Assembly: GCA_963969495.1 (NCBI GenBank)
Contig: OZ018321.1
Coordinates: forward strand, 138,346,685 to 138,410,684
Direction: 5' to 3'
Length of the DNA: 64,000 bases
From: Ceratothoa steindachneri
Lineage: Eukaryota; Arthropoda; Malacostraca; Isopoda; Cymothoidae
Under the pieces are notes generated by a model, which was not told where the DNA came from, ran no database searches, and saw nothing but the letters and a program-made list of their open reading frames with translations. Both the position numbers and the translations under genes were made by a program. Positions 40,589 through 52,294 of the stretch are shown here, piece after piece. The stretch's first letter is position 1. Every line of letters starts with the position of its first letter.

Positions 40589-42965
40589 TCCGTAAAGGGC
40601 GCGGAGATTTGCCATACTGACCGCAGGGCTGACGGGATCCAGCGCTCCGTCCGGCCCTAGCTTAGCCACTCTTCCTTCCTTCAGATAGCCTGTATTTCTC
40701 CCCTACTTCGTCGCTTTTCAAACAACCTCTTCCACAGCTTTCTCTGGTCAGCCTCTAATTTCACAGGGTAGATGCTGACCTTCTTCTCAGCCAACCATCC
40801 CGGATCAGGGCTGAGGGGGAAGGGGACAATGTTCCCTAACCCCTGAGCTCCGGTCTGGGGTGGTTGGTTTTTAACAACCTGTTTCATCCCCACCCATACC
40901 TTCCTCACATCCCTTTTCCTCTCGTCTTCAAAATATATCTTTTTTACGCCGTGTTCAAGGTGGAGCCGCCATGCCGATGGACTACCAGGCCACCAGGCGG
41001 GAGGGGTGGTCCCAAATGGCGGCGCCTGGCTCAGCCAGGCCTTTAAGCACCTCTTGTAGTGCGGGCTACTGCGAGAAGTGGTGAGCGATTGCGTCTCGTA
41101 AAACAAAGAGGGTCACCATGCCCAATGAAGCAAAAAAAAAAACATGTCCCCTTAATTCCCCCTATAACAACGACGAAACCGCCCTCGGGCAGTTCCAGCG
41201 AAAAAATGGAGGTCCCACCCCCCTGTGCTTGCGCATGGGACCCGCCATATTTCTCTAACCGGAGAGGAGGCTTACTCCTCTCCTTCGCCTACGGGTGCAG
41301 GGGACTCCCCCTCACCCCCTTCTCTGGAGGTGCTTTCGGGCACCTCCATTTTGCCAGCGGCAGTCTCTCTTTTCTTTCTAAGGGGACTGCCGAGAAAGCC
41401 AGCAGGCAGCCCATTGCTGACCGCCCCTCGTGTTAGCGGCTCGGTAGGGCAAACCCCCTTAAGGGGGAGAGGGAAGCCAGGCCCCTTCGGTCACTTCCCT
41501 CAAAAGACCTGATGGCAAGAATATTGAACCTTGCTGGGGTCAAGGCCTGTGCCTCCCCACACAAGACTAGTGACATTGGAAACAACGGGACCTGCGATGT
41601 CTTGGGAGGGGATAGCCAACTGGAGGCCCCTCCTGTGACACACATGGTCCTTGAGGAACCCCAGCCTCAGACGGTAGGGCCTTCCATGGCTGGGAATCCG
41701 GGCTCGGCGTAAAACATCGAACCCGAATCCACCCCTATGCAAGGTCCTCCTCAAACGGATGGGGTCTCTGAAGCAGTACAAGGAGGGGAGGGATCTCCTC
41801 CGACAGGGGTCCCTACGACTACCAGGACCTTCTCCATTTCTGAGAAGGACCTTGCTGAGGCCAGTCCATCTGGCCTGGAGACTTCTTCCGGCGGAGGTGA
41901 GAAGCAAGTTCATTCCCCGCCATCCTCTCCGAAAAAGAAAAAGAAAAAGACTAAAAAGACCAAGAAGACTCGGGGCTCCTTTCCTCCGCTGGGGCTGCGG
42001 GGACGGATGGGTCTGCTGCCACTTTAGTAGGCAACCAAGGCAAGATCGGCACATCCGGCCCCTCTACCCCCCCCCCCCCCGGTTGCGGAGCCCCTGACTA
42101 AGACTAAGACCAAAAGTGCACAGGGCGGAGCCTCAAAGACATCGGGGCCCCTGATTCAGAGGTTACCTGGCGTTTTCGAGCCCGCTGGCTTCAAGCGCTT
42201 CCTCGTTATTCGCTCCACTGATGGCACCATGTTATCCAAGGACAACATGATCCATCAGAGGAGAGGATTAGCTAGTGAAATTGGTAGAGAGCCGAAGGTG
42301 ACCCGTTTCTCGGACGGGAGCCTTCTGGCGAATGCGGCGAGTCCCGCCGAGGCGGCCAAGATAAGTGCTCTTCGGACACTTGGTGGCACCCCGGTGAGTG
42401 TGAAAGGAGTAGTTTATGCGAGGGAACTCGTTGAATACACCATTGAGGACATCACCCTACCTAGAGCTGGCCGACCATGGGGCGGTCGAGGTCAAACGTG
42501 TGATGAGAAAACAAGAAGGGGCCTCGAGACCCACCCCTACACTCTTCGTTACGTTCGACTGTGACAAGCTCCTTGAGTCGGTGCGTGCCGGTTGGGACCG
42601 CTACCGCGTGAAGGCCTTCGTGCCACTGCCGCGGCGGTGCTATTACTGTCACCGCTTCGGCCATACGAATCGCTCATGTAGACGTGCAAATTCGGGGTCA
42701 CCCAAAGTATGTGTAATTATCTCAAAGATCGCACACGATAAGTCCAAATCGTGTGTGGCCAAGTGTGTCAATTGCGGAGAGCCGCACCCTGCTTCTTCAA
42801 TGCATTTTGGTGCATATCTCCTTGAGAAAGAAATCCTGGCCGTTCAGGCTCAGGATCGACTCTCATTCTGCGAGGTTAAGGACTTGGTTCTGGCGCGCCC
42901 GGCTCTGCCTGGGACGTCATATGCCTCAATAGTTAGAAAGGCACCCTCTGCTCCTGTCCCATCCA

Positions 42966-42968
42966 GGC
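42966..42968. repeat. possible short target repeat left of LTR in copy B
   Basis: GGC precedes the TGT start; GGC follows the ACA end (44209-44211). If the LTR is defined one or two bases shorter on the right, the repeat becomes AGGC or CAGGC, the 4-5 bp usual for LTR elements. The boundary cannot be resolved from one copy. Confidence 0.5.
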
Positions 42969-44208
42969 TGTCGTAGAATAGACTCTCGACGATATACCAT
43001 ATATAACTATTCGTTGAGGGAATTATCCTAATATTTCGAGTGCGTGGTAATCTGATTGACCGAGTTTATTTATCTTCAATATGCTTAAGAAGTGGAAGTG
43101 AGCTCAAGGATAATAATATGGCTATCATTAATAAAAGTGTTTTATTAATTAAACTATCAACAACACACAAAAAGAAAATGTTTACATAAACGGAGAAGGG
43201 AAAGGGTTGTGGGAATATCTGACTAATCCGAGCATTAAAATTTGGAATGATTTATAAAGGTAAGCAAATAAAAATTAAAGGGGGGAAAATGGTTCGCTAA
43301 ACCATTTAAAGTACAAGGTAGGGTTGACAAAAGGTTAGATAATTAAAAGTAATGCTCAGCTTACGTAATTACAAAGTTGTTCTGCAGAGGAAGACGATGC
43401 GTAGGAATCTTCGGTCCACTGGCGAGTTCTAGTAGAAGGGTTCTTCGGGGGGTTGTCCTTAGCGAAGGGGAAGGACTGTTTTCGATGAGTGAGAGCAAAG
43501 TCGGACTCGGAGATACGAGCGATCTTTGTGACAGCAAATCGGGGATGTTCTAGATGAACAATGGAGGTTATCGTTGAAACCAATCGTTCTCTTGACGAAC
43601 GGGCTTGAAGATCAATGGCTGTTCTAACATTGTTCTCTTTCTGAACAGCAGGGGGGGTGAGAACCGTCTCTTGTCAACGGGCTCAAAGAACAATGGCTGT
43701 TTAACGTTGTTCTCTTTCTGAACAACAGGGAGGGCCTTATTGACTTGTCGTCTCGAAGGCACGAACCTTGGCTCTCAAGGGATATTGTCCTCTTCTGGAA
43801 AATAAGGTGGTTTTTGAGGTATAGAGCTCCCAGGGGTGCACAAGGTGAGACCCGAGTGGCGTGATGTCTCGCGAAGATAATCTGGATCTGATCTGATCTT
43901 ATTGGGAAATGCTGTTGTATAAGTACCCAGAGCCATCTCCTTGGCGTAGGGGACAATTGAGTGGGAGGCTCGGGGAATGCCCCGGTCGCGCCTGGAAAAA
44001 TACCTTATCTGCCCATAAACCTAACTCAATCTGGCGAGATCGACAAATGGAGGCGAAACGGGGGGAAATGACCTCCTTGGTTAAATATTGACTCAGGTGG
44101 CGATAACGCGCCCTGCTTCCTCCCGCAGATTCACGTGGGTAGCATGTGTTTGTTTCTAACATGTGATAGCGGCTGAATTTAAGCGGCCGCAGACCGTTCT
44201 ATTATACA
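42969..44208 (-). mobile_element. solo LTR-like element inside LINE copy B ORF1 (1.24 kb)
   Basis: Starts TGTCGTAGAATAGACTC and ends CGTTCTATTATACA; a longer version occupies 62119-63650 with the same start and a similar end (CGTTCTATCACA). Removing it joins ORF1 smoothly, as judged against copy C (58555), where PSRTLVSAPLRNPSAGS is contiguous. No internal coding region is present, which fits a solo LTR left by recombination. Strand is inferred from a polypurine-like tract beside the second copy. It contains two units of the 77-bp minisatellite described separately. Confidence 0.8.
43600..43740. repeat. LTR minisatellite, two units (about 77 bp)
   Basis: Unit markers ATCAATGGCTGTTCTAACAT (43613) and ACAATGGCTGTTTAACG (43690) are 77 bp apart. 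The other LTR copy has seven such units. Confidence 0.8.
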
Positions 44209-44799
44209 GGCCAACGAACACGGTTGTTTCCGCACCCATTCGGAGCCCTTCTGCGGGCTCTACCCAACCCGGGCGCTCTTCTGGTAAAGCTGGCGGAAAA
44301 AGGATTCATTCCAAGCCCCGGCTAAAACCAGGGCTTCCCCCATCTTTCCCCAGCGTGACCGTTTCTCGTAAGGCGAAACGGCCATGCGCCTTCACCGAGT
44401 CGTTAGACTCACAGGAGGCCCCCCTCCCCGAAGTTGGTCGCTAGGTTATCTTCCGGGGTTCCTAAAGCTGTCCCCCGAAAGGAGGACAGCAACAAAGGAG
44501 CTTCGACTCCTTCGCCCACGCCTAATGGTGGAACGAGTGGCTCAAAGACGGTGGTTCCTCGAAAAGAGGGCCCCCCCGCCTCCGAAGCCGCAACGCCCTC
44601 CGAAGGTTTCAAGGCGAAGGTAGGAAAAGACTCGCATGGCGAGCCCAACCTCCCCCAGTAATTCCTCGAAGGCGACAGCGCCTTTAGCGCTTTGTCCAGC
44701 CAACAGCGCCCGAGATTCTTCCCACGGGAAGCGTACGGCCATTCCCGTGAGAGTCTATTGTTCTAGGAGGGCCCCCGCGTCTCCTCCGAGCTAGGCCTG

Positions 44800-45600
44800 G
44801 AGGGCATATTCCTTTAATGGAATTGCCGTGGACTCTGGGCCAACTGGGAGAAGCTGCAGGGGCTCGTCTCGTCCCGTTCCCCGTTAGCTATCCTTTTGCA
44901 GGATACCATGCTAGGTACGTGTCCCCTGCCCGCCCTCCCGGGGTATAAGGGTCTCGCGACCCCACCACCGAGGAATGGCCGGGCTGGGGGATGCGCGGTT
45001 TACACCCAGCATGATGTCTCCGTTCTTCCTTTCTCTTTAGATACCTCCTTTCAGGCAGTGGCTGTGCAGCTGCACCTGGATAGGAGGTATACTATCATTT
45101 CTGCGTACATTCCACCGTCAGCTGACTTCGACGCGGGGGTCTTCCGTTGCGTCGTGGCACGGTTGCCGGAGCTTTCTATTGCTTGGAGATCTAAACGGCA
45201 GGCATCCTCTCTGGGAAGATTACTCCATAAATCCCAGGGGACAAGTCCTTGCCGATCTGATCGAAGAGCTTGAGATGAGTGTCCTAAACGTGGATGAGTT
45301 TAAGCATCACTGTCCGAGAACCGCTTCATTTTCTTGCCTTGACCTATCTTTGTGCTCTTCGGATGCACAGCCTGATTTTGATTGGGGGTGGTCGATGACC
45401 TCCATGGTAGTGATCACTTTCCCATTCAAATATCATTTTCAAGGCAACTGCCGCCTGAGAGCCCACCTCGGTGGTGCTTGGCGTGGGTGCGGTGGCCTGC
45501 ATTTCAGGAAAAGAATGAATTCTCTATCTCAGTTGAGGAGTTTAGGTCGGTAGATGAGGCTGTTGAGTTCTTCTCCAGCAACCTCATGGCCCCGGGCCTG
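44800..45600 (+). pseudogene. LINE copy B: ORF2 endonuclease domain (APE type)
   Basis: The domain opens at about 44818 with WNCRGLWANWEKLQGLVSSR, SPLAILLQDTMLG (the N-terminal Asn and the catalytic Glu region; the LQET motif reads LQDT here), then GYKGLATPPP, GCAVYTQHDVSVLP, HLDRRYTIISAYIPPSADFD. In a second frame GDLNGRHPLWEDY (the GDFNAHH-like active-site block) and NPRGQVLADLIEE follow, then in the first frame again DLHGSDHFPIQISF, the terminal SDH motif. A stop precedes the first Trp (TAA where copy C has CAA) and two frame changes break the domain. In this family the endonuclease nicks the target DNA to start reverse transcription. Confidence 0.88.
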
Positions 45601-47500
45601 ACTACTATTCCTAGAACGGCTGGCCGTTTTGCACGCCGACTACTCCCATGGTGGTCGGCCGATTGTGAGACGGCCCTCAAACAGAAGCGTTATGAATACA
45701 TGTGCTATAAGCGCCGCCCGAACGATTTCACTGTCGCTGAATTTCGTCGGGCTAGGGCTAGGTTCCGGTATATTTCTAAGCACGCCCGCCGCTCTTCTTA
45801 GCGGGCATACGTGTCTTCACATAACGGCAAAACCCCTTTAGCAGAGGTGTGGAGGCGAGTCAAAAGGATTCGGGGCAAGTTCTCGCTGAAACCCCCTCCC
45901 GTTCTCCAGGAGAATGGGACCGCAATCTCGGACCCCGCGTCCGTGGCGGAATCCTTGGCGACCGCTTTTTCCGCATTCTATAGCCAGGATGCTGCTCCGC
46001 CAGCATTCAATGCACGTCGTATGTCGTGGAAGGCCTCCGGCTGGACTTTACCTCCAGAGGCGGAGAACCCTTCAACGACAAGTTTACTGGGAGCGAGTTG
46101 CGCTTCCCTCTCCCTTCGTGCGCGGTCACCGCCCATGGTCCGGACGATGTCCCGTACGCCATGCTTCGACACCTGGGTGAGCGATGCACGGCCTTTCTGT
46201 TAAATTTGTTTAACAGGATCTGGGTGGAGGGTCTTTTTCCAGATTCCTGGCGAATCGCTACTGTGCTCACCTTTCTCAAGCCGCGGAGAGATCACTCAAA
46301 TCCGACCGGTTTCCGCCCAATCTCTCTAACCTCTTGCGTGTGCAAGTTGATGGAAAAATTGGTAAATGTTAGATTAGCCTTACTCCTTGACAGCGGAGGC
46401 CGTCTGTCTTCTGCACAGTGCGGCTTCCGCAAGTTCCACTCCACGTCGGATGCTCTGCTCTGACTGGAAAATGCCGTCTGCGATGCTTTCCTTCGTAGAC
46501 AGCACTACGCCACGATGTTTTTCGATCTGGGGAAGGCCTATGATACCGCATGGCGATACGGTATCATGGAGACTCTCCACACAATGGGGGCGAGGGGACA
46601 CCTCCTAGTCTTTATATCTCAATTTTTGCGAGATCGTCGATTCTGCGTACGGGTGAGGGGAGCTCTCTCCGGCCCAAAGGAGCAGGAAGAGGGTGTCCCG
46701 CAGGGAAGTGTCCTCAGTGTCACACTCTTTGCCCTGAGCATCAACGGAATCACATCGGTGCTGCCGTAAGAGGTTCTCGCTACGCTCTACGTGGATGACC
46801 TTTCGATCTCTTTTGGCGCGGCCAAGATGCCAACTCTAGAGCGTCGACTCCAACAGGCATTGAACCGCGTCTCTCGCTATGCCGAAGCCCACAAGTTTCG
46901 GTTTTCTTTGGCCAAGACTACGGTGGTGCATTTTTGCCGCCATCCACGGCTCCACCCCGACCCAGATTTGTTTCTTAATGGGGTGCGCCTGGATGTGGTT
47001 GAGTCGCACCGTTTCCTTGGTCTTGTATTCGACCGACGCCTCACCTGGGAGGCTCATATTCGCAGCCTTAGGGTCTCTTGTACCCACGCCATGGATATTC
47101 TCCGTTCGGTGACGTTTAGCGCTTGGGGCGCTGATAGGGCTACTGCCCTATTTTTTTATCGATTCTTTGTTCGTTCGAAGCTTAACTACGGATGCGAGTT
47201 TTATGCATCCGCAGCCGAGCGTTTATTGCGGAAGGTGGATTTGATCCACCACACCAGCCTCCGCCTTGCGACCGGTGCCTTCCGCACCTTCCCCCCATTG
47301 AGAGTCTGTTGGTCGATGGTGGGGAGATGCCACTCGTTCTTCGCTGCGCGCTGTGCATCACTCGCCTTTAGGCGCGAGCACGGTGCCTCCCTCAGTCGCC
47401 AACAGCTTTTACTGCATCCGCAGCTGATCTTAAAGGTGCCTATGCCGACGAGAGACGCTAGTCATACCCTAAGCCCTTTGGGTTTACGGCCAGGAAACTC
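45600..47500 (+). pseudogene. LINE copy B: ORF2 reverse transcriptase domain
   Basis: Recognised blocks in order: AEFRRARARFRYISKHARRS (then TAG where copy A has TGG), GTAISDPASVAESLATAFSA, HGPDDVPYAMLRHLGERC, WRIATVLTFLKPRRDHSNPT, FRPISLTSCVCKLMEKLV, CGFRKFHSTSDALL (then stop), FFDLGKAYDTAWRYGIME, GVPQGSVLSVTLFALSINGI, and TLYVDDLSISF with both catalytic Asp residues. Then TLERRLQQALNRVSRYAEA, FLGLVFDRRLTWEAHIRSLR and LIHHTSLRLATGAFRTFPPL. The C-terminal 240-codon piece (46791-47513) is uninterrupted. About five single lesions in this domain; otherwise well preserved. Confidence 0.92.
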
Positions 47501-47639
47501 CTTCGAGAGCTAGATATAGCTCTCGGGCCGGTGGTGCCCCTGGTTCTGCCCAGGACGCCACCCTGGAGGGTACCAAATTTAACTATTTGCTGCCACGCCT
47601 CTGCTCCCAAAGCTTGTAGGGCGCCGGGAGTATTGCGTT

Positions 47640-48519
47640 TGACCTTTTTGGAGCACACCTCGTGTCACGCTGGAACCGTGCCAGTGTATACGGATGGCTC
47701 CAAGTCCCAAGAGGGGGTCGGCTTCCACGCCGTATCCCCTCTGTTTGAAGTCAGCGGGGCTCTGCTAGGCACTGCGTCTGTCTTCACGGCCGAGCTGGTG
47801 GCAATACACCACTCAGTACGGGAGATTACGTGACTTGCCCAGTTCGGAGACCGGATTGTGATCTATAGCCACTCACAAAGCGCCCTGAGTGCTCTCGGAG
47901 CATTGGAATCTCCGCATCCCCGGGTTCGCGATATCCGTGACGCCACGGTTTTGGCGAGCCGGGCAGATGTCGAGATTATCTTCTGCTGGGTTCCTGGACA
48001 TGTAGGAATTGCGGGGAATGAGCGCGCCGATGAGGGCGCCAAAGAGTCCGCGAGGACTCTGCGACCGGACCAGCGTTTCGCTCTTCCTCACTCCGACTAC
48101 ATGGCAGGAATACCGGCAGCTCTTTGCACTGCTTGGCAAAGAAGATGGGAGATGGTCGAAGGGAACTTAAAGTTGCGTGCCATTGTGCCGCGACTGTTCC
48201 CATCGACCTGTCCCCCAATGCCGCGACGGCTTCAGATCGCTTTCTGTCGTCTCCGAATCGGAGACACTCGTGTGACGCATCGCTATTTGATGGAGCGCTC
48301 GCCTGCGCCCTATTGTGCCTTTGCGTTGTCCCCCAGACTGTTTGGCACATTCTTGTCGAATGTCCCAGTCTGGGTGATCTTTGCGGACGTTACCTGTCCT
48401 GGTACCGGGATGGGTGGGGTCGCTACCGCCTGTCCCTTGTACTCGGGACGAGTGCGTGCTCATTCACTGGTGGACTTGTTGACTTCTTGTGGGAGGCTGG
48501 CCTTCTCCCTATTATTTAA
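47640..48519 (+). pseudogene. LINE copy B: RNase H domain and C-terminus of ORF2
   Basis: PVYTDGSKSQEGVGFHA (first Asp) and VFTAELVAIHHSVREIT (Glu) lie at 47640-47833; after a TGA the frame continues IVIYSHSQSALSALGALES, where copy A has YSDSQSA, so the third catalytic Asp is replaced by His here. FCWVPGHVGIAGNERADEGA retains the final Asp. The tail LRIGDTRVTHRYLMERSPAP and VPQTVWHILVECPS resembles the His/Cys end of ORF2. The 272-codon frame 47858-48676 follows another frame after PAPYCAF. The substitution would abolish RNase H activity of this copy. Confidence 0.9.
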
Positions 48520-48699
48520 GCAGGGTTTGTTTGTTTTTTTGTTTTCTGCATTTGTTTTTTGTTTTTTTCCCTTTAGGTTGCACGCTCCTGCGCCGGGGGG
48601 ACCTCCCCCTGACGCAGAACCTTGCTTCCTTTCCCCCTTTTTGCGGTGTTTTTTTTTCTCTTTAATTTTATTTTAAAGTAGCCTAGAACTAGGTCAGTT

Positions 48700-48763
48700 T
48701 TAATACGGGGACTAATGCCCAAGTAGGCAGTCGCCAAATGAGTTATTTAAAAAAAAAAAATTA
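48700..48763 (+). other. LINE copy B conserved 3' end and poly(A) tail
   Basis: GGGACTAATGCCCAAGTAGG, then CAGTCGCCAAATGAG and A12. GCCC and GGGC-like halves form the hairpin shared with the other three tails (mutated here to AGGC). Confidence 0.75.
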
Positions 48764-48774
48764 CAAACAACTTT
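48764..48774. repeat. LINE copy B target-site duplication, 3' side
   Basis: CAAACAACTTT, 11 of 11 identical to 40578-40588. Three bases (ATT-type) separate it from the poly(A), so one or two bases of uncertainty remain. Confidence 0.75.
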
Positions 48775-48928
48775 ATCAAAATTAACTTTATTTTAAACTT
48801 GAGATTTAATAAGATGAATGACTGGAGCTTGTGGATCCTATCCACCGAGATTGATTGATCACAACAGCGAAGATGAAGTGATTTGATCGACTGTGCGGCT
48901 GATGTGAATAATGGGGTTTTGATAGTAA

Positions 48929-48950
48929 TGTGTGTGTTTGTGTGTGTGTG
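48929..48950. repeat. (TG)n microsatellite
   Basis: Short TG tract. Confidence 0.9.
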
Positions 48951-51900
48951 CTTAATGTCCGATTTTTTTATATGCGTACATAAGGGGGCCGTGACCAATG
49001 GGGTTTCTGGGGAGGAGCTTTGTGTGAAGTGAATGTTTGTTGATGTGTGCTCTTGCTACATATATGCACCCTCTTGCTTTCTTCTATTTTCACCATATTT
49101 TAATATACGGGGTTTTCCCCATTTTTACACCCTCCCTACACCTATCTTTTTACCCACTCACTTTACTTTACTTACCCTGGCATCGAGCAACACCAAAGAG
49201 AGTCTAATAAAATACAGAAGGCCCACATGTGGCTGTTTTCCATTATTTGTTACATGACTTCACTGGTCTCCGCGTGTCGAAATATCTCGATCAAGAACCA
49301 GACCGTGCTTTCTCCTCTGAGTTCATTATTGTCATTGAGTTCATTGGTTAGGACCTGTGTACATTTATTTGACCCTTGTATTATTAGCTAAGTTCGTGTT
49401 TTTTTGATTACAAGTGTTTTTCGTACTTGTTCCTGTCGGATTTAAATAGGCCCACAATGAAAATTCAATAGTGATGAAGCCTTAATGTATCAATCTTTGC
49501 ATCGCTGATGTTTTTTTTTTACTAATGATGTTTTATTTAGTCATCTATTTACTTTATGTACTTCTTAATCTTTTTCAACCTGAAACATGAGTTCGACTGA
49601 AAGATCTTTATTTATTTACTCATTTTGAGGTACATGGGAACCATGAAGGTGGTTTTAAACTCCTTGTAGATACTTGCACAAAAGAGGGACTGAATAAAAA
49701 AATATAAATCTCTTTTAGTAGAAAAAAGATCACATGGAAATGGAGGATGAATTTTTTAATTTTTAAACATATGAACACCCTGTTCCTAATTAAAAGTTAT
49801 CCCGAGGGACTATTTTAACTTTAGGGAAATTCAAATTTCATTTAATCGAATTTGCTAAAGTTTCTTCGGTTTCACCAATAAATTTACCGTTAATATAAAT
49901 TAAATGTAGAATACAAATACAAAGCCGTTGTTCTCTTCCTTAACAGGAAGAGCTTGGTTACACAGGCACCCCTGCGGGGTGTGGCCTACGGCCTTATTTG
50001 CTAATCGTAACCGCCTTTTTTAATCCACTTTATAGACTCTTTATTTTAACACCTTGAACACCCCTTTCTTCTTCTTCTTCTTCTTTTTTTGTTCTTTTTA
50101 TTTTTTTCCTTTTTTCTTCTTCTTTTGTTGTTTTTTTCTTAGGTGACAACCGAACTAAAAGAAAAAATCTTATTTAAACACCTTCAAAAAATCTCGTTCT
50201 TAAAATATAGGGTTATGGATGTAACCCTATAATGAAGTTGGTTTAGTTTGAAGCGCGTCACTTTCCAAATCGGTGTTCTCTTCTCCATACGATTTCGGAA
50301 ATGCGCTTGAGGGCAAATAGCGAAAGCTGCATCTGTCGAGTTTTGATGGGCGGCGCAGCATCTGACAAAATTAACTTGGGGGTCACTTCGTTAAAAGGCG
50401 TTTCCATTCAATCGCATCGATTCAATCCATTATGCCATTTTCGGCCATCTAAATCTTTATTAACCCTTTTCTTCCATCCAATACATGCTTGTTCCTTTGC
50501 CTCACAGCTATTAGATATTATTCGAACCTTTGTAATCCATTTGCATGCTTCATAGGAAAGCAAATAAATAGAAAAAATAATAATAACCTCATAGGATTCG
50601 TCACGCCATACCAACACGAAGAAAACTGAAAAATATTCAGCCTATTCTGGGCGTCCATGGTGTCCTTCCTCTCTTCTAAATGAACACGATCGAACCAGTC
50701 AGGAGAGAGGAGAGAAAGAAGACCCGCTGAGCGACTCAATCAGAATCTGTCAACCGAGCCATGACTTACATTTACTCTTCTAACTCTGTCATAGCTGGTC
50801 CCAAGCTCGGTTGATAAAGGAGTGTTGGGTAAGGGTGCAGATGCCTCAACCCTAAAACTAAACACAGTGATAAATAATCATTAATGGTTGAAGGTACCTA
50901 AAATTTCTAGAATAACTTCTACTCCTCTTTACACGACAGATTTGTCCATGATGAACATCTCAATGGAGAAACAAAAATGACTAGTGTCAATTCAAAAGAA
51001 AACACGACGTTTCAATAAACCCTCACCCCTTGGCGTAAGGGAACTTGCCATCTTTCAAAAGAGTTGCAGCCCCCCCTCCCTCCCCCGAGAACCGACCTCA
51101 AGTACCCGCCTTTTTTGGTTATTCGGGATGAACCTTCGCAGATTTTTTATTGGCTTATGTTTTTACAAATTTTCTTTTTCCAAGAATTTTTATGGCTGGG
51201 ATTTCCCGTTGGTTTTCGCTTAAATTATACTAAAAAAATTCCATCGAATTTAATTGAGTATATGATGGAGGAGGTTCTGACAATATACAAGTACATTCGA
51301 TTAAAATAATCAAGGAGTAGAAAGAAAGATTTATGTAATCAACCAAGCCTCAGTAAAGAATAAAAAATATTTAAATACAAATACGGAAATATGACTATTT
51401 TTTTTAGCATGATAGGGAAGTGCTATTAAAATAGCTTGTATAAACAATATTAATAAACCTTTTTTTCTATGTAATTTAGTAAATTATATATAATTTAGAG
51501 ATCACCTGAATTTTTCTCACCTCTGAATATCCACGTGAAGAATCCTCACCAAATGATAGCCAGCCCTAGCGTAGTCATGGAGAATAATCCCATAGGCCAA
51601 ATTGGATATAATTTATATAAATACGATAACAAAAATCTACTCTGTGTTCTGCAGATTTATTGTGAAAGTTTAAAGAATACCAAATTCTTTACTCAGCACT
51701 CCCATATACAGAGAAGCATTTTAAAAAGGCGTAAAACTGAACACCAAAACGTTGAAGTAAAATTTCAGGAGATTTATCAGAGAAAGGATCAAGACACACG
51801 AATTCTTAAAGACAAGATTTTTTTTAAAAAAGGAACGTTTGCAGCCACGCTCCGCCTTGGTCTGACCCTTGCTTTTCTTTCAATATGAGGTATCGTAGGC

Positions 51901-52290
51901 GTGTGTACACCAGAAATTCAAACCCACAAAATAGACTAAGAGGTTCACATTTCTGCGTGTGTATCTTTGACCTTGAATAGTGCTTGCTGTGTATGTTCTA
52001 CATCATTGTTGTGAATAATTAATCCTTGTTGAACCACTTTGAATGTTATAGGAATAAGGTTCGCAGCAATCCTTATCTCGACAACTTCCATGTAGCCAAT
52101 TTATAGGGTCCTGTTCGTATCGACGACGCTGACCCCTCGTAAGGCGAGTACGGTGCACGTCTACGTTGATGTCTCGGCATGCGAGAGAAGTAAGATGTAG
52201 AGAATCGACCCTCTCCCTTTCTCTCTCAGTTGATACACGGGACGTTAACCGGAAAACATCCGGGCCAGGCACTTTGGGTCAATCTCGTAA
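48951..52290. other. about 3.3 kb without recognised genes
   Basis: AT-rich sequence with a (CTT)n-like polypyrimidine stretch at about 50066-50145 and no recognised domains. The longest frame (51535-51888, 117 codons) has ordinary amino-acid composition but no family I recognise and a poorly supported start, so I do not call it a gene. A GC-rich hairpin-like passage (CACCCCTGCGGGGTG, then GGCCTACGGCC) is at about 49967-49994. Confidence 0.4.
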
Positions 52291-52294
52291 CCAC

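Larger units (their letters stand above)
41512..44765 (+). pseudogene. LINE copy B: ORF1 (gag-like, CCHC zinc knuckles), split by LTR
   Basis: The first part (from ATG 41512, MARILNLAGVKACASPHKTS) has one stop at about 41710, a FSISEKDLAEASPSGLE block, then a Lys-rich run (SPKKKKKKTKKTKKTRGS). After a frameshift come NMIHQRRGLASEIGREPKV and RFSDGSLLANAASPAEAAKI, then LFVTFDCDKLLESVRAGWDR and knuckles CYYCHRFGHTNRSCRRA and CVNCGEPHPA (42416-42976). The LTR at 42969-44208 splits the frame; ORF1 resumes with TNTVVSAPIRSPSAGSTQPG and a C-terminal region rich in Pro, Ser and Lys. Family role: RNA-binding, ribonucleoprotein formation. At least one stop and three frameshifts besides the LTR. Confidence 0.88.
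40589..48763 (+). mobile_element. LINE copy B (I/R1/jockey-type with RNase H), near full length, LTR-interrupted
   Basis: Flanked by an 11-bp direct repeat and ending in A12 (48749-48760), this copy holds a GC-rich leader (40589-41511), ORF1 (41512 to about 44765, with a 1.24-kb LTR inside), ORF2 with endonuclease, RT and RNase H (about 44800-48519), and a T/G-rich 3' region with the conserved terminal hairpin. Without the LTR it is about 6.9 kb. It is inverted relative to copy A; leader, ORF1, ORF2 and 3' end can be aligned throughout where both are present. ORFs are broken by scattered single lesions rather than large deletions. Confidence 0.9.

Noticed and set aside
51535..51888. 117-codon frame as a host exon
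   Set aside because: No recognisable family, no supported start context or splice signals, AT-rich surroundings; not enough to call.
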